64,000 nucleotides of DNA from Fallopia convolvulus (GCA_964016875.1 OZ024724.1:30961786-31025785), one strand, 5' to 3'. Shown: positions 10,891 to 21,671, numbered from the stretch's first letter. Notes: generated by a model from the letters alone, not told the origin. Program-made: numbers and translations.

Positions 10891-12593
10891 TAGACTTGCT
10901 TGTCCTCAAGCAATAATCAAGATACTAACCAAAACCAAAACAAATCATGCTTATCAAGACATAGCCATCTTCAAAAAGCAACATCTATATATAAGAAAAT
11001 TATAGCAAAAGACTATTAACATCCTCACACATATATGCACTTAAATAGACATAAAATAATACAATCCAACCTCTCAAGGGATATAATGTGTTTCACTCAA
11101 CTCTCATGTGTTTGGGCTTATAATTTCAATCTCTCAACTCATCCTATATACAAAAACTCATAGAAATTGGAACTTATATCACCAATACTCTCCACCCAAG
11201 ATTTGTCAAAACAAGCAGAGAATCATCAAGAGAACTTAGGCTCAATGAAAAACTTCATAGAAGCTTCCATTCGGCCGGGTTGTAATGGGGCTTGGTAATA
11301 ACAATAAGGCATGGAAATATTTTGGTCATATGGTGCTAATAATATCCGGGAATCAAAGACTCCTAAAAAAAAAAACTCACACATAACATCAAAACTCTCA
11401 TATAAAAATAACCAAACTCCCTCTCATATTATGCACACTTATTTTCACTCACCCATTTATCATCCTAGAAAGTCTCATAATCAAAAATAAAAGAATCTCT
11501 TGATATTATTTTTAAACACAAATGCACTTCAACTTTTCTTCTTTCTTTCTCTCTTTTTTTTTTTTTCCGCTGACTCTTTCGCTGTCTCGTTAACGAACCC
11601 ACATCCGGGTCGTTAACGATCCACCGTATACATTTCTTCCCTTCAAGCTTTATTTTTGTGCATCTTTTTTTTTTCAAGAGACCTTTCTTACATGTAATAA
11701 CAAGAGACTTCCAAATCTACCCTTCCCTAGTACCCTTCAATTCAAGCAAATAGAAACTCTTTTCTTTTCAACAAAACACAAAACTTTACCTCTCCAATCT
11801 AAGTCCTAATTCCCGGATAGGGTCAAGCTTATCTCGGCTAGGGAACAATTTTTGTGGAGCTAAAAATAAAAGGTTTCAGGCCAGAATTGGTTATCAAAAG
11901 AAGGAATAATGTAAAGGTAGATAGGGGATAATAAGGCTCATAAAAATAAGTTCTCTATCATATGATCTTCACAAGTAATGAACTAAAAATCTTATAAGGG
12001 TCTCAAGAAATAGATAACCATCACAATTCCAAGAGATAATATGCATAAGGAGAGTAAATCACACAAAAAAGAAAAGAGGGACTTATAAATGTTCTCCCTA
12101 TAAGGCAAAAAATTATCTCACAAGGTAGGTTTTGTTGGATTGCATCATCTATGCTATAAAGTGTATGTGCTCAATTTCATCTAATGCTATTCCTTTCTAC
12201 TAAAACAATAATTTCAATTTTTAAGAATCCGGCTATACTTTCAAGACATGTTTGCAAGGAATTAAATGGTCAAACTAGTGATTGCTATCATAGAACTTTT
12301 AAGAAGGGATATCTATCAATTCTAAACTCTTTTTGGATTTTTCAAAATTTTCAATTTTTTTGGTTTTTTCGATTTAACAGAAGTAACAACTACATAAAAC
12401 ATAAAAACACCTAGGGCATAATTTTTCTACTTTCTTCCCACCCCATACTTAAAATTACAGTGTCCCCACTGTAAGAAAAATAACAAGAAGAGGGAAAAGA
12501 AATAGAAAAGAAAATAAAAAATTAAAAAGAAAAAGAAAGACATAAAACTTACAAAAGTGGAAATAAGGAAAGGAAACTTCATCTTGAGCTTGA
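10891..12593 (-). other. Athila-A untranslated region between ORF2 and 3' LTR
   Basis: About 1.7 kb of AT-rich DNA without a supported gene follows ORF2 in the element's sense. It contains the GTTAAC motif pair at 11589 and 11612. Long 3' untranslated regions are usual in Athila elements. Confidence 0.6.
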
Positions 12594-14204
12594 TCAACGG
12601 TTCGGTGGAGGAAAATAGTGCTCAAAGTGCCCCATGAAGTCATACATCATCCTCCAACGCTCAGCATCCTCCGCCTCTCTCTGACGTTGCCGCTCGTCCT
12701 CCATCGACATGCGTGCGGAATAGACGGTTTCCCATCTATCCATTCTCCGATGAATGTGATCGGTCTGGAGGTGAAGCTGCTGCATCCGTGCAGAAAGATC
12801 CTCGGCCCATGGTGGTGGTATGCTCGATCCTGTGTACTCGGGCTGAGGAGGTGGTGGGTAGTGAGGCTGGAAATGATCTTGGTACATCACCGGGTTGTAA
12901 GGCATTAAGCCATATGCATGAGGGTTGACAGGAGCTGGTGGAGGGTCGACAGGAGCTTGCGACACCTCGTTAACGAAGCTGGTTGCCTCGTTAACAGTGT
13001 TGGGTGGTGGCTGGAAATGGTCGTTAACGACCCTTGTTGGCTCGTTGACGAAGATGTTGCCTCCTAATTCCTCCGTCTCCATGTGTTCTTCGGTAAAGTT
13101 GAGCTCCTCAGTGCCGCCCTCGGTGTCGGCTTCCTCGGTGTCATTGCCTACGACCTCGGTATCCTCTTGCTCATCTTCTTCTTCATATTCGTCCACATCG
13201 TCCCGCTCAAACCGGGTGTGACATGGCCTAAGTGAGAGCTCATCTTCCGGTTTTGGCTCCAATGGGTAAGGCTGGCCCGTCCACACCTCGTACCAATTCG
13301 GTACGTAGAGTAGCTCGTACATGTCGAGGGAAGGTATGACGACTTGATCTCGAACCTTCACTTTGTAGCCTCCCTCGGCTTGCACGAAGATCCCGGAACT
13401 ATACCAATAGTTCTTGTTGAGGAGTTGAGCGTGGGCCGGTGTGTAGCGGGTGAGATCCACTCCAAGATTCTTAGCCAAGAGACTAACCAAATTGCCACAC
13501 CATACCTCCTTGGACTTGTGGGACTTCTCGACGTAGTAGAGCCATTCGTACCCCAAATTCAAGGGGCCGGGCTCCTCGAAGAGGATGGTGCGGAAGCAAG
13601 CGACCTCCGTCCTTGTAGACCGGTTCAATTCCTTCTTCGGCCAGAATAATGCGGCGAGGACTCTCAAGATGATCCGGAAGATGGGGTTGACTATGGTTGC
13701 CCCGGATAGCGCCGCGGTGGAGGATTGAACCTCTCCGGTGATGTAGCTCCAAGTGCGGGTCACTCGGTAGTCCTTAAAGCTATAGTCTCTAGACGGGTTT
13801 GGGAGCTCCAAGATTGCATTGAACTCCGCCATGGTGAAGTCACGGTCCTTGTTACCGAGCCGGAACCGAATGCGTCCCGCCGAGATTTTCGACGAGAAGT
13901 TGGTCTCCAAGGTGGCCAAGAACTCGGATGTGAGGGCCGGATAATGTGGCAAGCTCTCTTGCTTCAATAAGTGTGCGGCCCCAAGGATGGCAAAAGCGTC
14001 CTTGACATCCGTGTAGATGCCCGTAGAGACGGCGCTAGACTTCGAGAACCATCGGGTGTAATGGTCCTTCTCCAAGAAATCCCGGTAGCGCCGTACTTGG
14101 CTCTGACTGCTCAAAATCACATCGTCCACCCGGGGTGGAGATGGAGACCTGTGGTTCCTCCTCTTCTTCTGGGATCGGGTAGCGGGTTTGCTTGAACTAG
14201 CCAT
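12594..14204 (-). CDS. Athila ORF2 (env-position protein, ATHILA ORF-1-like), 536 aa
   Basis: This intact frame lies downstream of gag-protease in the env position of Athila elements. I recognise it as the plant Athila ORF family (described as ATHILA ORF-1 or putative plant transposon protein). Its biochemical role is not established. A basic N-terminus (about residues 1-25, RSQKKRRNHRSPSPP) is followed by a conserved globular region (about 35-320: FLEKDHYTRWFSKSS, GRIRFRLGN, EVWCGNLVSLLA, LLYVPNWYEVW). A Glu/Asp-rich stretch (about 335-390) and a Pro-rich region with VNEP/VVND repeats (about 390-470) come next, and the end is Arg/Gln-rich and likely helical (YSARMSMEDERQRQRE). I see no signal peptide or membrane segment, which argues against a true envelope glycoprotein. 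The start gives MASSSKPATR. A degraded copy lies at 49502-50840. Confidence 0.8.
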   Translation of the reverse strand: MASSSKPATRSQKKRRNHRSPSPPRVDDVILSSQSQVRRYRDFLEKDHYTRWFSKSSAVSTGIYTDVKDAFAILGAAHLLKQESLPHYPALTSEFLATLETNFSSKISAGRIRFRLGNKDRDFTMAEFNAILELPNPSRDYSFKDYRVTRTWSYITGEVQSSTAALSGATIVNPIFRIILRVLAALFWPKKELNRSTRTEVACFRTILFEEPGPLNLGYEWLYYVEKSHKSKEVWCGNLVSLLAKNLGVDLTRYTPAHAQLLNKNYWYSSGIFVQAEGGYKVKVRDQVVIPSLDMYELLYVPNWYEVWTGQPYPLEPKPEDELSLRPCHTRFERDDVDEYEEEDEQEDTEVVGNDTEEADTEGGTEELNFTEEHMETEELGGNIFVNEPTRVVNDHFQPPPNTVNEATSFVNEVSQAPVDPPPAPVNPHAYGLMPYNPVMYQDHFQPHYPPPPQPEYTGSSIPPPWAEDLSARMQQLHLQTDHIHRRMDRWETVYSARMSMEDERQRQREAEDAERWRMMYDFMGHFEHYFPPPNR

Positions 14205-15360
14205 GGATCCTACAAAATAATCGACAATTTTCCAAGATAAGATCCATTCAAAAATAATAGGTACGAGACCCCATACTTGGTCTCAAAATTAACCTCGGAA
14301 TTATTCATAAACTACCCAATTGGGTTGTTCACGAAGTTGGCCTCGGATTAAGCATTGATGAAGTGCAGGGTCATTAACGAGCCTGGGTGGGTCGTTAACG
14401 AGCCACCGAGAGCGAAACCAGTAATGTCCGAAATTGAATCTACCTCTAATTCAGCACAAATCAAGCATGCAATCTTATATTATTCTCCACAATTCCCTCA
14501 TTGGGTAAAAGCACCCCATACTTACTCAATTACCCATCCCGAACATGCTACAAATTTCCCGAAATTTTGACATGCAAAGTTAGAACTTTTAGATCTAGAA
14601 CAAGAAAAATTCATGCTTTCTTAACTAAAGGGTTACAATAGCTAATCTAACATGAATCGTCTTTCCTAAACATGAACAACTAAGCACAATCAAGAATATT
14701 AGAACGGAATTTAGGCATGCTCATCGATCTCCCTAAAAATAATGATTCAAGATATGAAATTTAACCCTATAGATACTCAATCATGCAAATTCAAGCAAGG
14801 GTTTAGAAATCATACCGGAGAACCGAGAATTAAAAGGACAAGGGTCGGGATCAGGGTAGGTTAACGAGCTCGTCGTCGACGGTGAAAGGGCCTTCGAACT
14901 CCGGTAACGATGGTGTCTCCGGTGGTCGTTAACGTGGGATTTCCGACTCGGTAGGAGAAAAGGGAAAGGGATTGAGAGAGTTTTGGGTTTGAGAGTGAAA
15001 GTTGGAGAGATTGTGGTAGAATTTTGGGAGGGGTAGAAGGCTTTTTATAGGAGGGGTAAAGATAGAGTGGGTGGCGGCTAGGGTTAGAAAAGTTAACTAG
15101 GTTAGAGTTACTTACCTGCCCCATATTGTGACGAATCGGATCTTCCGAACTGGGTCGTTAACGACCCTGAGTGGATCGTTGACGAGCCACCGTAACCTCC
15201 TTGAGTGCATTTCGACCCCTTTTTTTCCTGAAATCTTGTTAGCTCAAAAAAATCTTTATTTCTATCGTATTTAAACTAAAAAAAGAAAAATAAAAGAAAG
15301 CTAGGAAATAATCTAAAAGAAAAATAAAATAAAATAAAATAAACTAAACCTATTCTAAAA
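14205..15360 (-). other. Athila-A spacer between deleted pol and ORF2
   Basis: No gene is supported. It corresponds to 48390-49500 of Athila-B. The motif pairs at 14373/14394 and 15157/15178 lie here. Short frames seen in it are not conserved in the Athila-B copy. Confidence 0.6.
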
Positions 15361-15424
15361 AGCGGGTTGCCTCCCGTAAGCGCTATGTTTAACGTCGTTA
15401 GCCCGACGAGCTCTCTTGCTAGTC
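15361..15424 (-). other. Internal-deletion junction: post-pol sequence fused to protease end
   Basis: Read on the minus strand, CGGGCTAACGACGTTAAACA and GCGCTTACGGGAGGCAACCC match Athila-B at 48339-48382, which lies just after the integrase stop codon. Here this sequence begins only about 12 bp after the gag-protease stop. The roughly 3.5 kb of RT, RNase H and integrase found in Athila-B between these points is absent. Confidence 0.8.
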
Positions 15425-17962
15425 TCATGGTGGTTCACGTCTGGTCATGTTAGGGTCTTCAAATACCGTGCCTGTAGCTTTACTGCCTCTGTGCACTTGA
15501 ATTGCTAAATTGGGACCTTCTTCTTCTATTAGTAAGCTCGATATCCCTGGGTTAATGGTATAGTCCGAAAGCCAAGGTGGTTTGGGCTTTTCTGTAACCT
15601 CTGTAGTAGGGCCTTTGTGCATGGGAGCATCATTGATCGGCAGATGTGGCTCGGTAGGGGTTGTGGTGTCTGGTTCGGGTTGAGTCAATTCTAGTTGTGC
15701 CACTCCAATTGGGTCGTTAGCTTTCTGATCTAAATTGAATTCCACCCGTTCCTCTCCTATATCAAAAGTGAGGAGTCCCTTACGCACATCAACTCTTGCT
15801 CCTGTTGTGGCTAAGAATGGTCGCCCGAGAATTATGGGGACATGAGGGTCTTCAGGCATATCAAGGACAATAAAATCATTTGGTATGAAGAATTTCCCGA
15901 CTTGAATAGGGTAATCGTCCACTACTCCTGTTGCTTTGACACTTGACCCATTTGTCATGTACAGATTCATGTCTACTGGTTCCAGTGGTCCCATATTGGC
16001 TTTAGACCAAATTGAGAGTGGAACAAGACTAGCACTGGCACCAAGATAGCATAAAGCTTTGAACTTGTGGTTGCCTATGCCGATTGTGATTGCAAATCTC
16101 CCAGGATCTCCAAGCTTTTCTGGAAGAGCTATGGATCTGACCTCGTCCTGCAGCTTTGTAATAGATCTTTTCCTGCTAAGAATATCTTTCAAGAATTTTG
16201 TGTAAGCCGGCATTTCGCTTAGGGCCTCAGCGAATGGGATGGAAATATTAATGCCCTGAAGAATCTTAACGAAACGCTTGAACTTACTCTCAGTAGATTC
16301 CATAGATTTCTTAATTGGAAATGGAAGAGTTTTCACCATCCTCGGAACCAAGTTAGGCTCGAGAGGTGAGAGTACCGGGTCGACACTGGGGTCGTTTGGT
16401 GTCCTCGGCGGGTCGTTACCGACCTTGGTGGGGTCGTTAACGAGCCTGGGATTGAGAGGAGGACTCGGTTTAGAAAACTTACCTGGGCTGGGCTCGTCAG
16501 GAATCCTCGGAGCCTCGTCATCTTGGCTTGTAGGCTCGGTACTAGCTCTCGCTGGCTCGTTAACGAGCTGGCTGGCGAGATCTTGTTCCTCCTTCTCTTC
16601 AGCTTGAATTCTCTCTGGTAGTGTCTTCCCGCTTCTAAGGTGTACTGCTGCTATTTGGCCTCTAGGGTTCTCTTCGGTACGACCCGGGAGTTGCCCTTGT
16701 GGTCTTGGAATCCGTGCAGCAAGGTCTCCTAGTTGGGAATCAACACTCTTCTTCCAAATATCGAACTCTCCCCATCTTTTATCCAATCCATTGATGCCCT
16801 CTTTAATCTCTTGAGCCCATGATGGTATCTCTTGATGGCCTGGAGGTCGATATGGTGCAGGTCGTCTATCTTGCGGGGGCCCTGTGTAATTATGATTTGC
16901 ATTCTGATTGCCCCATGATTGATAGTTGTTCGACCTGTCATTGTAATTAGGCTGGTTCCTGTAGGGTCCTCTCATGTAATTCATCTCAGCTAATGTCTCA
17001 GCGGTTCTAACCTGCTCAATGTTAGTGCAAGCAGAAGTACTATGCGCAGAAGAACCACATTCTTGACATGATTGAGAGGATTTCAGAAAACTTACCTGTT
17101 TCCTCAAACGGTTGACCTCATCTTGTGAGAATTGATTTTTAACATCGGGGTCAACTTCATCTCGATTGGGCACATAGAGACGTTTTTGAGTTTGTGGAGC
17201 CTGCTGGGTTCCGTACATAGCATCGTAATTCACCAGCTTGTCCAACAGTTCCCACGCCTCTGTCGGGTTCATCTCTATAAAACCGCACGCAGTATGCGTG
17301 TTGATGCGGTTCTTGGTCTCTGCGTTGATAGCCTGGAAAAAGATTTCTTGCAATACATATAATGGTTGCCCATGAGTAGGGCATTGTCTAAGCATCTCTT
17401 TAAATCTTTCCCATGTTTCAACAAAGGTCTCATTAGGCAACTGGTGATAAGAGGTGATACGTTTCCTTAACTCCGTTGTCTTAGCAAGAGGGAAAAACTT
17501 TGTAAGAAATTGATCATACAAAACTTTCCAAGTCTTGATAGACTTAGAAGGTAGGCTCTCTAACGAGTTCAGGGCCTTTCCAGTAAGTGACAATCTAAAA
17601 GCTTTCAACAGAACATATTCTAGTGAGACACCTTCAGCAGCTATGGTGTCACATAAATCAAGAAAATTTCTAATATGTTCCATAGGGCACTCAACAGGTT
17701 TCCCTTCAAACTGAGCCCGTTTAATCAAGGATATAAATTGAAACTTGATCTCAAAAGGTTTCTCTATCGCAGGAAGCACAATAGGAGATTCTGGCACCCT
17801 CAGTTCCGGATGCATGTATTGCTTGGCATTCCTTGGATAGGCGTTTAGCTCTTCTTGCAGTCGAGCCTTGTCTGCATTAGCGCCATCCTTCTCGGCTCTC
17901 AGTGCCTCCATCTGGGTCCGGAGGATCTCTAGCTCTCGAGCCATCTCTTCAGCTGTGGCCAT
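15425..17962 (-). CDS. gag-pro: Athila-A gag-protease polyprotein, 845 aa, protease active site mutated
   Basis: Gag forms the virus-like particle that packages element RNA, and the protease would cleave the precursor. A coiled-coil-like N-terminus (residues ~1-45) precedes a Retrotrans_gag domain (~65-245, including GKALNSLESLPSKSIKTW and ETWERFKEMLRQCPTHGQPL). A CCHC zinc knuckle follows (CQECGSSAHSTSAC, ~300). After a Pro-rich linker with VNDP-type repeats comes a retroviral-type aspartic protease domain (~630-740, with IILGRPFLATTGA). The catalytic D-[ST]-G position reads CYLGAS, where relatives have CDLGAS: a TAT codon replaces GAT, so the protease should be inactive. The frame has no other damage. 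It ends in MTRREPP just before the deletion junction. Confidence 0.88.
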   Translation of the reverse strand: MATAEEMARELEILRTQMEALRAEKDGANADKARLQEELNAYPRNAKQYMHPELRVPESPIVLPAIEKPFEIKFQFISLIKRAQFEGKPVECPMEHIRNFLDLCDTIAAEGVSLEYVLLKAFRLSLTGKALNSLESLPSKSIKTWKVLYDQFLTKFFPLAKTTELRKRITSYHQLPNETFVETWERFKEMLRQCPTHGQPLYVLQEIFFQAINAETKNRINTHTACGFIEMNPTEAWELLDKLVNYDAMYGTQQAPQTQKRLYVPNRDEVDPDVKNQFSQDEVNRLRKQVSFLKSSQSCQECGSSAHSTSACTNIEQVRTAETLAEMNYMRGPYRNQPNYNDRSNNYQSWGNQNANHNYTGPPQDRRPAPYRPPGHQEIPSWAQEIKEGINGLDKRWGEFDIWKKSVDSQLGDLAARIPRPQGQLPGRTEENPRGQIAAVHLRSGKTLPERIQAEEKEEQDLASQLVNEPARASTEPTSQDDEAPRIPDEPSPGKFSKPSPPLNPRLVNDPTKVGNDPPRTPNDPSVDPVLSPLEPNLVPRMVKTLPFPIKKSMESTESKFKRFVKILQGINISIPFAEALSEMPAYTKFLKDILSRKRSITKLQDEVRSIALPEKLGDPGRFAITIGIGNHKFKALCYLGASASLVPLSIWSKANMGPLEPVDMNLYMTNGSSVKATGVVDDYPIQVGKFFIPNDFIVLDMPEDPHVPIILGRPFLATTGARVDVRKGLLTFDIGEERVEFNLDQKANDPIGVAQLELTQPEPDTTTPTEPHLPINDAPMHKGPTTEVTEKPKPPWLSDYTINPGISSLLIEEEGPNLAIQVHRGSKATGTVFEDPNMTRREPP

Positions 17963-18150
17963 GCTCGGTTTTCTCGGAGTCGTCGGCGCAGGGAACGTTC
18001 GGGTTCTGAGTAATAACTGGAGCTATCAAACTGAAGCCTTCTTCGTCCTACCGGCATACACTGAGAAAACAAACAAAGAAAACAAAAATTAAAAACAAAA
18101 ACGGGGTCGGGCTAGTCCCGATCCCAAAGATAAACTAACAACTCGTTGCT
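17963..18150 (-). other. Athila-A 5' leader
   Basis: The ~190-bp leader lies between the primer site and the gag start and would carry packaging signals. Nothing specific can be assigned by eye. Confidence 0.5.
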
Positions 18151-18168
18151 TCCCCGGCAACGGCGCCA
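18151..18168 (-). promoter_or_regulatory. tRNA-Asp-type primer-binding site of Athila-A
   Basis: On the minus strand TGGCGCCGTTGCCGGGGA begins three bases after the LTR end. This sequence is complementary to the 3' end of plant tRNA-Asp and is the usual Athila primer site. It appears intact, unlike the two-mismatch version in Athila-B. Confidence 0.88.
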
Positions 18169-18171
18169 ATT

Positions 18172-19662
18172 TGTTGATAGGGTTTCTCGGCCAACAAATA
18201 AATTTGTAAGTCAAGACCCCGCTGAGTACAGTGGAGTCAGGATCGTTCCACAGGAAGCAAGGTTGTTTGTCTATCAATCTAATAAAAATCAAACAAAACC
18301 TAACACAATCACTCACGAGATGCCTCGTTAACGACCTTGTCAGGATCGTTACCGAACCACCGAATATAAAAACATCAATTAACGAACTAATAAAATTCTA
18401 ATTAATACTCGGTACCGAAGCAAGCATTCAGCAACGAAGATTTACCAGAAATAATTCAATAAAAACAAATATCTAGGATAAGGGACACCACAGCATAGCC
18501 AAGCATAAGAATTCGTAAGTAGATAAGATCATGCCTTTAAATAGATAGAGTCATCAACTTTCATTGACTTGACAGGTAAATTAATCTATTTTCATAAACC
18601 AACTCACTCAATTGCTTGTTTTGGATCTAAAGCTTGAAACTTCCGTTTTCAAACAATATCAACCTTCAAGTTACTAACTTTCTCTTTCAATTAAGTTAAA
18701 ACTCAAATTACCTCAACTCCCGTTTCGGTATTAAGCACAACAAACAAACTCAATAAAAATAAAAGGCATTCAAAACACTAACTTACTTCATCAAACATGC
18801 TCAACTATGCCGGGCTTAACCCCGACCCTAGAAAAATAACTACTCACTACTCATGATTAAGAAACCAAAAACTTCAATAAAAACAAACATGAAAACAAAC
18901 TCAAACTTAAATTAATAACAAAAATATCGTCTTACAGAGAATCAGAAGAAAAACCAAAACAAAACAATCACCGAACCACAAACTCGATCAACGAACCTCG
19001 GAAACCGTCTTCCGATCCGGCAGCCTTTCCTTCGGCCTTCCTTCCTTCTCCAAAACTAGCTCTAAAACTTTCCTCCAAAAATCCTCTCCCTTTCTATGCT
19101 AGATAGAAGGGCATTTATACTAGAAAATCCTAAAAAACTAAAAAGCTAAAAGATAAAAACTTTCCTAAAAAGATAGAAACAATCTCTAAAAGATAGAAAT
19201 AAAATCTAAAAAAATATTAAACCCTAAAATACATATTCTATTAACCCATAAAGATTCTAAAAAGATACTCAACCGATACGGAAATAAATTCCCGCTCAGG
19301 ATCGGTGAATAATAAAATAATACTCCGAAATCTTCTTCGTCGTGGCCTCGTTAACGACCCTTCACAGCCTCGTTAACGAGCCCGGGGTTTTGTTTTCTTC
19401 AACACCTCCTCTCGTTTTCTTGAGCTTCGACTTCTGAAATCTTGCACTTTCCCGTCCTTCACTGTGATGCTCTAATTTATCTCCATTTAGCTCCTTTCCT
19501 AGCTAAAACCTGCAAAATACACAAAATAGCGTAGATTCCACTTTTTTCGCAGATTTATACAAAACTAACTAAAAACACTTAAAACGAAACCTAAACTAGA
19601 CAAAATTAATCCTAATAAACAAAGAAAACCTATCAAAAACTATACCAAAAATGCGAACATCA
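18172..19662 (-). repeat. 5' LTR of Athila-A
   Basis: Runs from TGTTGATAGG at the inner side to AACATCA at the outer side and pairs with 9421-10876. At 1491 bp it is the longer copy. It would drive transcription toward lower coordinates. Confidence 0.93.
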
Positions 19663-19667
19663 TCGTT
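19663..19667. repeat. Target-site duplication TCGTT (right) of Athila-A
   Basis: Exact repeat of 9416-9420 directly outside the LTR end. Confidence 0.9.
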
Positions 19668-20339
19668 CCTCTCAATCGTTGTTCAACCCGGCCATGTTCG
19701 ATCTCTCCCGTTCATTGTACACTTCAAGCATCAAACGCCTTTAAAATCAAAGGACAAAGGTAAGTTTGTAATTGTTCATGCTATGAAATTTCTAGGGTAA
19801 GAGGTTGTAATTGTTCGATCTCTCCTCATATGGATTGATTCAGAAGATTTCAATACAGAATAATGCTTGTCCCTCAGCGAGATGGAATACTACCGCACGT
19901 AATTGCAGTTGCAAACCTCTTAAAAGCTAGTGCGTTGTCAACTCACCCTTTTGTTTTAGGCGGCGAGTTAACATCAGCTGCAAGTAGGTTTGCCTATTGT
20001 TTTTTTTGTGGCATCTGAATTATTGAGTGCATTGTCATCTCACACTTTTAAAATTGTTGAATAACAACTTTGAGGCATTGCAATGTGAATCTATTCCGTT
20101 AATTTTAATTGTCCAGAGAATATCATGCACTTTAGGCACTTATGTATGCACTTTAGCTACTTAAGGATGCACATTTAATTTTTACTATTGCATACAAGTA
20201 ATTTAATTTGATGAGTAGTTCATAACATTTGTTTGAGATTAAAATGCGTAGATTTTAATGGTATCTACTTGTGGTTTCAATCTAATCATTTAATTGAATT
20301 CGACTGGTTTGAAAAGTAATAGTTTCCATAGTTCCAAGT
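19668..20339. other. Intergenic DNA right of Athila-A
   Basis: Continuation of the DNA interrupted at 9420. A GACAAAGGTAAGTTT at about 19750 resembles a splice donor, but no exon around it can be recognised. Words such as TGCACTTTAGGCACTT at 20127-20175 belong to the AGTGCA family. Confidence 0.4.
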
Positions 20340-21140
20340 ATATATATTTTAAAGAATGCATGTCTAAGTGCCTAAAGTGCATGTATAAGGGCCTAAAGTG
20401 CATGTCTAAGGGCATAGTAAATTGAAAGCCTATTAGCTCAAATGGAAGAACAATGTGCATACGTACAAGGATGTGGATTCGAATCCCACATGGGCTAATT
20501 TGTTTTAGAAATGCACATGAATTGTCAGTAAAAAAACATTTAAAAAAGTGCATTCTAAATTAGCAAAAGTACATTCCAAAGTAGATAGAAAATTATGAAT
20601 TCTAGAGTAGTAAAATTGAATCATATAGTGCAATTTAAAAGTAGTAAAAATGCTTTATAAAAGTGAAAACATGCATTCCTAAATTGTATATAGTGTAATC
20701 ACGTGGAAGAAATGCATGAATATTTTGTTGTGTCATTGGATTCTAGAGTGCATTCTGAAGTAGCAAAAGTGCATTCCAAATCGATAAAATAAGTACATTT
20801 GAGAGCAGTGAACTTAAATTCGAAAGTGCATTCTTCAGTGGTTAAAGTGCATTATAAATTAGCTAAAGTGCATTCTAGATAGGTAAAAAAAATGCATTAT
20901 AGACTAGTAAAAATTCAACTCTAAAGTGCATTTTGAAGTAGTAAAAGTGCGTTACATAGTAGAAAAAATGCATTCCTATAAGACAAGAAGAGTGGATTTC
21001 ATAGTAGTGAAATTGCATTCTATAGTAAAAGTGCATTACATGTCTCTAAAAGTGCTATCCAAATTAATAAATGTGCATTGCTTATAAGTAAAAGTGCATG
21101 GCGAATTGAGTGACTCGATGATTAGTAAAGTGCATTTTAA
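20340..21140. repeat. AGTGCA-motif minisatellite-like array
   Basis: Degenerate units of about 20-30 bp built on AAAGTGCATTC plus a TAAAGTAG-like spacer run through this interval, with more than twenty GTGCAT or close variants. Units are too diverged to give a strict period. The array contains a tRNA-like sequence at its left part and ends at a second one in the opposite orientation. Confidence 0.65.
20427..20497 (+). tRNA. tRNA-like sequence (probable pseudogene or tRNA-derived repeat)
   Basis: AGCCTAT at the 5' end pairs with ATGGGCT at the 3' end (one G-T). An A-box-like TAGCTCAAATGG and a B box GGATTCGAATCCC are correctly placed, and GTGG/CCAC pair in the T arm. The D stem (GCTC/GAAC) has a mismatch and the anticodon arm does not form a standard 7-base loop. 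I therefore read it as a decayed tRNA-like sequence rather than a working gene. Confidence 0.45.
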
Positions 21141-21142
21141 GT

Positions 21143-21213
21143 TAGCCTATGTAGGAGTCGAACCTACATCTTTGTGAACAAGCACAATGCTCTCCCATTT
21201 GAGCTAATAGGCT
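21143..21213 (-). tRNA. tRNA-like sequence, well folded, atypical anticodon loop
   Basis: On the minus strand a perfect 7-bp acceptor (AGCCTAT/ATAGGCT), a perfect D stem (GCTC/GAGC), an anticodon stem TTGTG/CACAA and a perfect T arm (GTAGG, TTCGACT, CCTAC) can be drawn within 71 bases. The anticodon loop has only six bases (CTTGTT), so no anticodon can be assigned with confidence. It shares its 5' half with the sequence at 20427-20497 in inverted orientation. It could be a tRNA gene of unusual form, but more likely it is tRNA-derived repeat DNA. Confidence 0.5.
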
Positions 21214-21671
21214 AAAATATTGTAGTATATGGAGAGGTTGTGACAATTAACTTCACCAAATGGAGCTCATCAAGCAAATAACATCAAATAGCACATTTAA
21301 AAGACAATGCAATTGATCATCAACCCGATTCCGACTGTAAAGTATAAGTTAGCACTGCTTCTTAACCTTGAATCATTATGGGGATATACAACTTTTGTGA
21401 ATATTCTTAGGAGTGAAACAAGAACATCTGCATCAAATCCTTCATAGAATCAACATTTAATCTATGTTACCCCGAAACTCTAATAGAATCTATGTAACAT
21501 AGCATTTAATCATACTAGTGTAATAAGAATTCAACTAATGCCTCCAACAAAATAACTTAATTAAGACCTATGACTCCATGAGTATTATTAGACTCAAATC
21601 CACATTACAAGTATAGTCAGATCACATTTTTCATCAATCTAGTAATCAAAATGCATCAGAAAACATATTGG
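21214..21671. other. AT-rich intergenic DNA
   Basis: No open frame or recognised element. Confidence 0.5.

Larger units (their letters stand above)
9421..19662 (-). mobile_element. Athila-type Ty3 LTR retrotransposon, non-autonomous (Athila-A)
   Basis: This 10.2-kb element is transcribed right to left. It has near-identical LTRs, a 5-bp target duplication, a tRNA-Asp-type primer site beside the right LTR, a polypurine tract beside the left LTR, an 845-residue gag-protease frame and a 536-residue frame in the env position. The order gag-protease-[pol]-ORF2 with this primer site is typical of Athila elements. The whole RT/RNase H/integrase region is missing: the protease frame stops at 15425 and a conserved post-pol sequence follows within about 12 bp. 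By eye the LTRs differ at roughly 15 substitutions plus one ~35-bp indel over ~1.45 kb, so the insertion looks recent. Both frames are free of stops. The element must rely on enzymes supplied by relatives. Confidence 0.93.

Noticed and set aside
12618..14195. Plus-strand frames of 70-101 codons
   Set aside because: Shadows of the minus-strand Athila-A ORF2, rich in simple Ser/Val strings from its acidic and proline-rich parts.
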